Part shown: positions 1 to 4,507 of the stretch, piece after piece
Layout: each line of letters begins with the position of its first letter
Position numbering within the stretch: position 1 is the first letter of the stretch
Source: Desulfonatronospira sp.
Lineage (GTDB): Bacteria; Desulfobacterota; Desulfovibrionia; Desulfovibrionales; Desulfonatronovibrionaceae
Direction: 5' to 3'
DNA: 5,597 nt
Assembly: GCA_003563255.1 (NCBI GenBank)
Contig: PWSL01000316.1
Location: 1-5,597, forward strand
Position numbers and translations under genes: made by a program
Notes under the pieces: model-generated
What the model was told of the DNA's origin: nothing
Seen by the model: the letters and a program-made list of their open reading frames with translations, nothing else
The model's database searches: none

Positions 1-582
1 ACCGAATTTTTTCAGGAGAAGAATGGCTCCGATATCCTGATAGTCAAACAAGTAAGCCCTTTTGTCCAGCATCAAACGCATGGCCCGGCGGTTGTAGACC
101 CGGAGGCCTGAAGTAAGATCCTGAAGATCCGTCTCACTGATGCTGCGAAACCAGCTCCAGGCAAAGCGTCGCATGCGGCTGACTCTTTTTGGGCAGGATC
201 CAATTAATACATCGTATATCTTCAGATATTCATAGCGCAACAGGTTTTGAATGCTGCATGGAATATGCTGTCCGTCGGCATCAAGTGTAATACAGTACTT
301 ATAACCATTTCTTACGCAATACCTCATACCAGTCTGGATAGCCCCCCAGGCTCCCAGCCTCCACGGCAGTCTCAACACAAGAGCTCCCTGTTTACGTGCT
401 GCGTCTCTGGTGTCATCCTGGCTATGATCATCCACCACAACAGAGGTTAAACCTATAGAATGGACTGCCTCTACAACATGCCCCACTGTACATGCTTCAT
501 TGTGGGCAGGTATAACTACCAGGGATTGTTCTAACAGATCTTGCACAACAGCCTTGTTTTTGGTATCATAAGCGATTTGCAT
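1..582 (-). CDS. Family 2 glycosyltransferase, C-terminus beyond the left edge
   Basis: The first 194 codons are present, and the frame is still open at base 1. The protein has the GT-A nucleotide-sugar binding fold of family 2 enzymes (dolichyl-phosphate mannose synthase/WcaA-like). Visible motifs are VVIPAHNEA (residues 22-30), VVVDDHSQDDT (48-58), the metal-binding DxD in LDADGQH (100-106) and DLTSGLRVYNRRAM (155-168), which matches the D-x-x-S-G-x-R signature of this family. Such enzymes transfer a sugar from a nucleotide donor to a lipid carrier or growing glycan at the inner face of the cytoplasmic membrane. The acceptor cannot be read from sequence. The gene lies 92 bp downstream of the GT4 gene on the same strand, so co-transcription and a shared polysaccharide pathway are likely. 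I chose the ATG at 582 because the conserved fold starts 21 residues later. An in-frame ATG at 624 would add 14 basic, low-complexity residues and is less likely. The ribosome site is weak. Confidence 0.9.
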   Translation of the reverse strand, partial: MQIAYDTKNKAVVQDLLEQSLVVIPAHNEACTVGHVVEAVHSIGLTSVVVDDHSQDDTRDAARKQGALVLRLPWRLGAWGAIQTGMRYCVRNGYKYCITLDADGQHIPCSIQNLLRYEYLKIYDVLIGSCPKRVSRMRRFAWSWFRSISETDLQDLTSGLRVYNRRAMRLMLDKRAYLFDYQDIGAILLLKKFG

Positions 583-674
583 GTTGCATGACTTTCTGCC
601 CCGCCCCCGGATGGTAGGACCCATGCCTGCCTGCGGTTCGGCTTCCTGCTCCGCTTCCAGGCCGAAAGAAGCGC

Positions 675-1850
675 TTACACTTGGTAAACCTGCTCAAGAT
701 TATGGGCGACATCAGATATTGTAAACTTTTTTTCCAGTCTTTCCCTGGCATTTCGTCCCATACGCTCAGCCTCTTTTTTTTGGGAAAGTATATAGCCCAT
801 GGCCCGGGAAAGATCGTGTGGACTAGCCGGTGAAACAACAAGGCCGGTTTGTCCGTGAATATTAACCTCATTCATCCCCGAACCCGCCACCCTGGTGGTT
901 ATCAAAGGCTTTTTGTAATACATGGCTTCCAGAAGGACCATGCCAAATGCCTCAGTCCTCTCAATGGAGGGCAGGCAGAAGGCGGAACACTGATAAAGCA
1001 GCCAGTGCAGTTCCTTGTCCTGTAGACTGCCCGGCATACTGACCTGACCAGTCAGCCCAAGACTCAGCCTCAGGCTGTTTATTTCCCTCCACAGGGGACC
1101 GTCACCGACAATTATCAGCCTGCCGTTGAAACCCAGCCTGCAGGCCTCCAAAAGATATTTAAAGCCTTTATAATATGTAAACCTGCCGACACTTAAAACA
1201 AAATCAAAAGCGGTATCACCTGAGAAGTCATTGAATAACCTTTTCAACAGTGCTTGCCTTTCTTCACTGTCTTGCGAAGTATATGCCAGTTCCTTCATTT
1301 TTTCAAGTGAAATTCCTAAGGGTGTCACTGTGCACTTATTCTGAAAGTCACTGAGTGCCTGGCTGCTTTTTAAATACGACTCTGAAGTGGCTATAATTGC
1401 ATGTGATTTTTGTATGAGCCTTTTCTCAAACAGCCTGTAGACGGGATAAAAAAGTTTGAGCCTGTACTCATGTTCAGATCCAACCACGTCTGAATGCCAG
1501 TGAATCACCAGCCTGGGCAGCATTTTATACCACAACAGAAAAAAGGCTGACAGGTTGGGCATATGGACATGAACTACGTCTGGTTTATAATTTTTGAGCG
1601 TTTTGTTCAACATTCCGGGCATTCCAGGGGCCATGGGGGCATGAACCAGGACTCCCTTTATCGAAACCCTGATAAGCGAAAGATTGTCCAAAAGTTGCAC
1701 ATTTTCAGTAGGTCTTTTTGTCTGGTGCCAGTGAGCCAGCACCATAATATCGTGTCCATTGGAGGCCTGCTCCCTTGCCAGGGCATCCATGAAACTTTCC
1801 ATCCCGCCCATGAAAGGCGGATAATATTTACACATGTGCAGAATTTTCAA
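675..1850 (-). CDS. Family 4 (GT-B) glycosyltransferase
   Basis: This is a complete GT4 retaining glycosyltransferase of 391 residues with a TTG start. The N-terminus reads M-K-I-L-H-M-C-K-Y-Y-P-P-F-M-G-G, the usual opening of GT4 sugar transferases, including the glycine-rich donor loop. The C-terminal Rossmann domain has VLSVGRFTYYKG (R223 and K228, the usual phosphate-binding pair), LIIVGDGPL, and the E-x7-E motif in EAFGMVLLE (E300, E308). It probably adds a hexose to a lipid-linked glycan in the cytoplasm; the sugar specificity is unknown. An ATG at 1949 in the same frame would add 33 residues, but most of these are translated from the palindromic repeat at 1875-2013. The TTG at 1850 has GGAAAGGA just upstream and gives the canonical N-terminus, so I prefer it. 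The GT2 gene follows downstream on the same strand. Confidence 0.93.
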   Translation of the reverse strand: MKILHMCKYYPPFMGGMESFMDALAREQASNGHDIMVLAHWHQTKRPTENVQLLDNLSLIRVSIKGVLVHAPMAPGMPGMLNKTLKNYKPDVVHVHMPNLSAFFLLWYKMLPRLVIHWHSDVVGSEHEYRLKLFYPVYRLFEKRLIQKSHAIIATSESYLKSSQALSDFQNKCTVTPLGISLEKMKELAYTSQDSEERQALLKRLFNDFSGDTAFDFVLSVGRFTYYKGFKYLLEACRLGFNGRLIIVGDGPLWREINSLRLSLGLTGQVSMPGSLQDKELHWLLYQCSAFCLPSIERTEAFGMVLLEAMYYKKPLITTRVAGSGMNEVNIHGQTGLVVSPASPHDLSRAMGYILSQKKEAERMGRNARERLEKKFTISDVAHNLEQVYQV

Positions 1851-1874
1851 TAGTCCTTTCCAACCTTGGTTATC

Positions 1875-2013
1875 GTATCTGTTTAGCGCTTCGGATGTGG
1901 CATGGGGACTGGCTCTCCCCGTACTTATTTTTACAAATCCGTCAAACAACCTTTAGAAAAATAAGTGCGGGGGTGCCTGTCCCCTGCTTTCCTTATAAGT
2001 GCTGAACAGATAC
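1875..2013. repeat. Palindromic intergenic element, copy 1 (139 bp, REPIN/MITE-like)
   Basis: The ends are inverted repeats: GTATCTGTTTAGCGCTT on the left and AGTGCTGAACAGATAC on the right. Nested inside is a second inverted pair: 1917-1932 (CCCCGTACTTATTTTT) against 1957-1972 (AAAAATAAGTGCGGGG), with one T/G position that can still wobble-pair, around a loop of about 24 nt. The inner arms are flanked by GGGACTGGCTCT and its partner GGTGCCTGTCCC, a REP-like core. The element is closely similar over its full length to copy 2. No transposase is encoded, so it would be moved in trans. It separates the 152-residue gene from the GT4 gene and ends 24 bp before the GT4 start codon. No clear target-site duplication is visible. 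Assignment to RAYT-mobilised REPINs is inference from the architecture. Confidence 0.9.
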
Positions 2014-2083
2014 CGAGACGGCACACAACTAGAAAAACAATGTACCCATTCAAAAGATTTTTGCAAGCGAAACAATCACAAAA

Positions 2084-2542
2084 TTATACGCCATTACGTG
2101 TGTACGATCCCATACGGTGCAGGTGGCTGAAGGCCTGTTCCAGAAGGCTTTCAAGCCTTTGAAGTTCACTCACCTTTTTCCTGGCCGCCAGCCCCAGGAT
2201 GGCCCGGAGATCTTCCTGTATCGACGGTCTTAACAGTGTCAGGCTGAAAGGACTGTCTTCCCTGCCTTCACCCTGATAAAGCCTGAAGTTTACATGGTTG
2301 ACGTATAAAAGGGCCAGGACTTTAAGCCAGTTTTCCGGCCGACGGCACTTTATGCCCGGATATGTGAGCCTGGCCTGATCAAAGGGATCCTGCTTCACCC
2401 TGAAAATCAAAGGGATGGCGCTGTCCGGCCCAAGTCCAGCCTGGAGGGCATATCTGTCCAGATAATAAAACGGCCCTTCCACAATCCAGAGATAGGATTC
2501 AAAGGGTCTGAAACTGTTTTCATGAGGAAGACTTAATGACAT
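2084..2542 (-). CDS. Hypothetical protein, 152 residues
   Basis: I do not recognise this protein. It is a complete frame with codon use like that of the neighbouring glycosyltransferase genes, which supports real coding. It has no signal peptide, membrane segment or metal motif. The N-terminal half is rich in aromatic residues (ESYLWIVEGPFYYLDRY, residues 15-31), followed by a basic PGIKCRRPENW stretch (62-72) and a hydrophobic segment LKVLALLYVNHVNF (73-86). The C-terminal 40 residues are predicted helical, with a leucine-rich amphipathic run (KVSELQRLESLLEQAFSHL), so it may oligomerise or bind a partner. It is probably soluble and cytoplasmic. It precedes the GT4 gene by 233 bp, with a palindromic element in between, so it may or may not share a transcript with the glycosyltransferases. 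The ATG at 2542 has only a poor ribosome site, and no better start is visible. Confidence 0.6.
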   Translation of the reverse strand: MSLSLPHENSFRPFESYLWIVEGPFYYLDRYALQAGLGPDSAIPLIFRVKQDPFDQARLTYPGIKCRRPENWLKVLALLYVNHVNFRLYQGEGREDSPFSLTLLRPSIQEDLRAILGLAARKKVSELQRLESLLEQAFSHLHRMGSYTRNGV

Positions 2543-2564
2543 GCCTGTAAACTAGCGGGTTACT

Positions 2565-2705
2565 GTATCTGTTTAGCGCTTTTCATGTGGCACTGGGACT
2601 GGCTCTCCCCGCACTTATTTTTAAAAAAATCCGTCAAACACCCTTTATAAAAATAAGTGCGGGGGTGCCTGTCCTCTGTTTTCCCAAAAAACGCTAAACA
2701 GATAC
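2565..2705. repeat. Palindromic intergenic element, copy 2 (141 bp, REPIN/MITE-like)
   Basis: This is the best-preserved copy. Its ends are GTATCTGTTTAGCGCTT (left) and AACGCTAAACAGATAC (right), which are inverted repeats. The inner arms CCCCGCACTTATTTTT (2607-2622) and AAAAATAAGTGCGGGG (2649-2664) are perfectly complementary over 16 bp around a 26-nt loop. GGGACTGGCTCT and GGTGCCTGTCC extend the stem with a few mismatches. It has the same orientation as copy 1 and differs from it by scattered substitutions and small length changes. The left end lies 22 bp upstream of the start of the 152-residue gene. There is no run of T after the stem, so it does not look like a simple terminator. Confidence 0.92.
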
Positions 2706-2889
2706 GAGTTAATTGTTCAATAATAATGCTTCTTATTTTCAAGCAGTTGTACTCTGTATGCTTCTGGATAGCAATAATTTACTGAAATGCAATAAATCCA
2801 GGGTTTGCATAAAATCTTTTGACTGTCCAGTTAACACTACAGCCAAACTTCCAAAGCGGGCTTTGCTGCTACCCAAAAACATATTCTCA

Positions 2890-2914
2890 CGCAAAGGCGC
2901 AAAGGTCGCCAAGG
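2890..2914. repeat. CGCAAAGG short tandem repeat
   Basis: Two exact adjacent copies of CGCAAAGG (2890-2897 and 2898-2905) are followed by a degenerate third, TCGCCAAGG. Strings of this type are familiar in intergenic DNA of many environmental bacteria, often near CACGGAA-type repeats as here. That association is recollection rather than something tested. Function is unknown. Confidence 0.6.
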
Positions 2915-2962
2915 AAGACAGACAGCCCTGTCCAAAACCGTGTCCCGGTTGCAAAAGAGACG

Positions 2963-3049
2963 GCCCACGGAATACACGGAATTTCACGGAATATGCGTTG
3001 CTTCGCAACGCTTAAAAAACTTCCGTGCCTTTCCGTGTGTTCCGTGGGC
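2963..3049. repeat. Inverted repeat of CACGGAA units around a small hairpin
   Basis: The left arm (2963-2991) contains three CACGGAA units spaced 9-10 bp apart. The right arm (3021-3049) is its reverse complement at about 25 of 29 positions. Between the arms sits a perfect 7-bp hairpin, GCGTTGC-TTC-GCAACGC (2995-3011). Transcribed from either strand, the whole would fold into a long stem with an inner stem-loop. It encodes no protein and carries no T tract, so it is best treated as a mobile or repetitive intergenic palindrome. Confidence 0.85.
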
Positions 3050-3193
3050 ATAACCTCTTGGCTTTCTTTAAAAATGAAACAACATGTTTGTTTGAAATTT
3101 GTGCTAAGCGCCTAAAATATTTAACCTGCCTCAATAAGTTTCGCTGTAATGTTAACTTCTATGTAAAAAATTTATTACCGGACGTTTTTTTTC

Positions 3194-3220
3194 TTGACAA
3201 TGGTTCCATATCTGGTACCA
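3194..3220 (+). promoter_or_regulatory. Operator-like site, unit 1
   Basis: TTGACA (3194-3199) is followed by TGGTTCCA (3201-3208) and the perfect palindrome TGGTACCA (3213-3220). The only -10 candidate at a sensible distance is TACCAA (16-bp spacer), a poor match. This copy may therefore bind a regulator without being a good promoter. Confidence 0.45.
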
Positions 3221-3279
3221 AGCCATTCACAGGCGCACAAAGCGGTTTTTTTTGCTGACAACCTCAACAAATTTTTTTC

Positions 3280-3306
3280 TTGACAATGGTTCCATATCTG
3301 GTACCA
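3280..3306 (+). promoter_or_regulatory. Operator-like site, unit 2
   Basis: This is the same layout as unit 1, shifted by 86 bp: TTGACA at 3280-3285, TGGTTCCA at 3287-3294 and TGGTACCA at 3299-3306. The -10 candidate is again the poor TACCAA. Confidence 0.45.
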
Positions 3307-3365
3307 AGTCAATTACAGGCGCACAAAGCGGTTTTTTTTGCTGACAACTTCAACAAATTTTTTTC

Positions 3366-3393
3366 TTGACAATGGTTCCATATTTGGTACCAT
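3366..3393 (+). promoter_or_regulatory. Probable promoter with overlapping operator, unit 3
   Basis: TTGACA (3366-3371), a 16-bp spacer and TACCAT (3388-3393, four of six matches to TATAAT) make this the best sigma-70 candidate of the three units. TGGTTCCA (3373-3380) fills the spacer, and TGGTACCA (3385-3392) overlaps the -10, the expected layout for repression by occlusion. Paired short palindromes suit a ribbon-helix-helix repressor, and a gene of that type follows. Autoregulation is therefore a reasonable inference, but it is not shown. Confidence 0.5.
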
Positions 3394-3518
3394 TTGGTCA
3401 ACGACGTCGCAACAGGACTGTTCTCAAGCCGGCGTCTGAAACCCCTGAATGGTTACCTCAGGCCTGGTGCCAGTGATCACCACCGAGGACCCCCTGTATG
3501 GTTGCGCCTCAGGAAAGC

Positions 3519-3551
3519 ATGGCTCAGGACGAACGCTACGCAAAACGCTGA
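3519..3551 (+). pseudogene. Severed 5' end of a HicB-type antitoxin gene
   Basis: AGGAAAGC directly before an ATG at 3519 is the best ribosome site in this region. The frame reads MAQDERYAKR and stops at TGA (3549-3551). HicB-type antitoxins commonly open with a similar D-x-R-Y-x-K stretch leading into their N-terminal domain. Here the match ends where the sequence becomes AACGCTGAACAGACAC (3544-3559), close to the right end of the palindromic element (12 of 13 bases against copy 1). The C-terminal HicB part resumes about 40 bp later in a different frame, and the usual 60 or so middle residues are missing. I read this as a gene broken by insertion and deletion. The 10-residue match alone is short, so this is a hypothesis. 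Confidence 0.45.
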
Positions 3552-3559
3552 ACAGACAC
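3544..3559. repeat. Solitary end of the palindromic element
   Basis: AACGCTGAACAGACAC differs from the right end of copy 2 at two of 16 positions. Its last 13 bases differ from copy 1 at one. No matching left end or inner stem is visible nearby. It sits exactly at the break in the HicB-like reading frame. Confidence 0.5.
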
Positions 3560-3592
3560 CTTAGGACAGAGACTAGCCCGGAGCTTAGTATA

Positions 3593-3886
3593 GTGAGTGA
3601 TAAAACAAAGGAATACAGCGGACAGTTCAGGCTGCGCCTGCCCAAATCCCTGCATGCCGAACTGGCGGCTGAAGCCGTCAAACAGGGTGTATCCCTGAAC
3701 GGCTATGTGGTTTACCTGTTGAGTACCAGGGTCAGTCAGGAAAAAACTTCGGCCGCTTTTCAGGACAAACTTGCAGATACCGTTCAGGAAGTGCATGAGA
3801 TGGTTTCCAGCATGACTGTGGGCGATAATGAACCTGGTGAGTTAATCTGGAGCAGCAGCGGGACCAGTAATATTGTAACCCAGTAG
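3593..3886 (+). CDS. HicB-family antitoxin remnant, ribbon-helix-helix DNA-binding part
   Basis: From a GTG at 3593 (GGAG nine bases upstream) this encodes 97 residues. Residues 7-46 are the C-terminal module of HicB-type antitoxins: KEYSG, the beta strand QFRLRLP (11-17), a first helix KSLHAELAAEAVKQG and, after VSLN, a second helix GYVVYLLSTR. Ribbon-helix-helix proteins dimerise through the strand and bind operator DNA. Intact HicB proteins also carry an N-terminal domain that neutralises the HicA mRNA-cleaving toxin; that domain is absent here, and no hicA is seen in the window. The tail after residue 47 is a probable helix followed by a polar end. The frame is open back to an ATG at 3449, but the upstream residues are unlike HicB and have no ribosome site. 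It may survive as a DNA-binding repressor of the TGGTWCCA sites, or be a pseudogene. Confidence 0.7.
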   Translation: MSDKTKEYSGQFRLRLPKSLHAELAAEAVKQGVSLNGYVVYLLSTRVSQEKTSAAFQDKLADTVQEVHEMVSSMTVGDNEPGELIWSSSGTSNIVTQ

Positions 3887-3917
3887 GATGCGCCTGTAAA
3901 CTTGAACACTTCTTGCT

Positions 3918-3936
3918 GATACCTGCAGCAGGTATC
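3918..3936. promoter_or_regulatory. Perfect 19-bp palindrome
   Basis: GATACCTGC-A-GCAGGTATC is a perfect inverted repeat of 9 bp arms around one base. It lies between the HicB remnant and the 138-residue gene, 84 bp before the latter's ATG. The size and symmetry suit a dimeric repressor site. In RNA it would be an 8-bp stem with a CAG loop, but no T run follows, so it is not a standard terminator. No clear promoter could be placed around it. Confidence 0.5.
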
Positions 3937-4020
3937 TGCGCGCCATCCATTGAGAGTTCTTAGCCAAACCCGGCGGTTTAGGTGGCGGACTGCTTAATGG
4001 CAACATGATTTGAGGAAAAA

Positions 4021-4437
4021 ATGATCAGAAATGTATGGTCGGTTTTGTGTCGGGATATAATCACTGACCAGGAAACCAACTCTGTTACCTATGTCAGATG
4101 CATAGAAGAAGGTTCGGCACTGGAAGTACCTGTCCGCATCGGGCCGATTTTTTTAGGGACCCTGTGGGAAAAGAACAGTGATGAAAAAGAGTCTGTCCAG
4201 TTCAGGGTCATCCTGGAAATGCCGGACCAGTCTCTCAGGCCGATCCTGCAGACAAAACCCATGGTTCTTGAAAGGCCCAGGCACCGGCTGCACTTCAGAA
4301 TCAACAGCCTGGATATTACCAGTTTCGGCCTGCATTATGTTCTGGTGGAATTCAATCAGGAACAGAATTGGCGTCATGCAGTGCGTATACCTGTATTCAT
4401 CAGGAAGATACAGAAAAAAGAAAGTGTATCTGTTTAG
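4021..4437 (+). CDS. Small conserved protein resembling the DUF6941 family
   Basis: This is a 138-residue soluble protein without a signal peptide or membrane segment. It opens with MIRNVWSVLCRDIITDQETNSVT and has alternating beta-type segments (FRVILEMPD, HRLHFRINSLDI, FGLHYVLVEF, AVRIPVFIRKI). This resembles small beta-sandwich proteins of the DUF6941 type, which open with a similar W-S-(V/I)-L-C stretch and end in W-x(5)-I-P. That likeness is from memory; the function of the family is unknown to me. The start is secure: GAGGAAAAA immediately precedes the ATG. The final codons and TAG stop lie inside the 55-bp palindromic element beginning at 4426, so the last four residues (VSV and the preceding S) are partly element-encoded and the original C-terminus may have been different. 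The secretion transporter starts 70 bp downstream on the same strand, so the two may be co-transcribed. Confidence 0.75.
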   Translation: MIRNVWSVLCRDIITDQETNSVTYVRCIEEGSALEVPVRIGPIFLGTLWEKNSDEKESVQFRVILEMPDQSLRPILQTKPMVLERPRHRLHFRINSLDITSFGLHYVLVEFNQEQNWRHAVRIPVFIRKIQKKESVSV

Positions 4438-4480
4438 CGCTTCCAACAAAGAAGGTATGGGTGTATGGATGGACAGATAC
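4426..4480. repeat. Palindromic element, short version (55 bp)
   Basis: The left end is identical to copies 1 and 2 over 17 bases (GTATCTGTTTAGCGCTT). The right end keeps ACAGATAC. The inner REP-like stem is missing, replaced by about 30 unrelated bases. It supplies the stop codon of the 138-residue gene and ends 27 bp before the ATG of the transporter. It could be an internally deleted copy or a distinct short subtype. Confidence 0.75.
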
Positions 4481-4507
4481 TAAAGTGAATGAACAAGGCA
4501 AAATAAC

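Larger units (their letters stand above)
2706..3184. other. Gene-free stretch carrying repeat sequence
   Basis: No convincing gene lies here on either strand. The open frames are short, overlap one another, lack ribosome sites and are largely made of repeat sequence (translations such as PRNTRN and FRVFRG come from the CACGGAA arms). The contents are the CGCAAAGG tandem motif at 2890-2914 and the CACGGAA inverted repeat at 2963-3049. Outside those two, bases 2706-2885 and 3050-3184 are AT-rich and featureless to my reading. Confidence 0.7.
3185..3392. repeat. 86-bp tandem repeat array (two full units and a partial third)
   Basis: Units start at 3185, 3271 and 3357 with an exact 86-bp period; the third stops at about 3392. 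Each begins with a run of T, then CTTGACAATGG, then a pair of TGGTTCCA/TGGTACCA palindromes 12 bp apart. Full units continue with GGCGCACAAAGCGG, a second run of eight T, and GCTGACAAC. Units 1 and 2 differ at only a few positions, so the duplication is recent or is being homogenised. The array lies directly upstream of the broken HicB-type gene and looks like a multiplied promoter-operator region. Confidence 0.93.

Noticed and set aside
247..450. 67-codon plus-strand frame
   Set aside because: It lies opposite the conserved GT2 motifs (VVDDHS, DADGQH) and is a shadow of that gene.
566..871. 101-codon minus-strand frame across the GT4/GT2 junction
   Set aside because: It overlaps the conserved C-terminus of the GT4 gene in another frame and has no recognisable content.
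2607..2664. Rho-independent terminator at the inner stem of copy 2
   Set aside because: The stem is strong, but it is followed by GTGCC (plus) or GGCTCTCCCC-complement bases rather than a T run on either strand, and the loop is large.
3233..3252. Terminator at GCGCACAAAGCGG followed by eight T
   Set aside because: Only a 3-bp stem can form before the T run, which is too weak to call.
2713..3258. Overlapping short open frames on both strands
   Set aside because: They are translations of the CGCAAAGG and CACGGAA repeats, overlap each other, lack ribosome sites and match no family.
3185..3392. CRISPR-like regular repeats
   Set aside because: Units are contiguous 86-bp tandem copies with no unique spacers, and they contain promoter and operator motifs instead.
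3449..3592. N-terminal extension of the HicB remnant from ATG 3449
   Set aside because: The 48 residues do not resemble HicB, there is no ribosome site, and the stretch crosses the MAQDERYAK fragment in another frame. The GTG at 3593 has GGAG at good spacing.
4489..4506. Five-codon leader peptide before the transporter
   Set aside because: The frame ATG-AAC-AAG-GCA-AAA-TAA ends one base before the transporter ATG and has an AAGTGA upstream, but it is too short to separate from chance.
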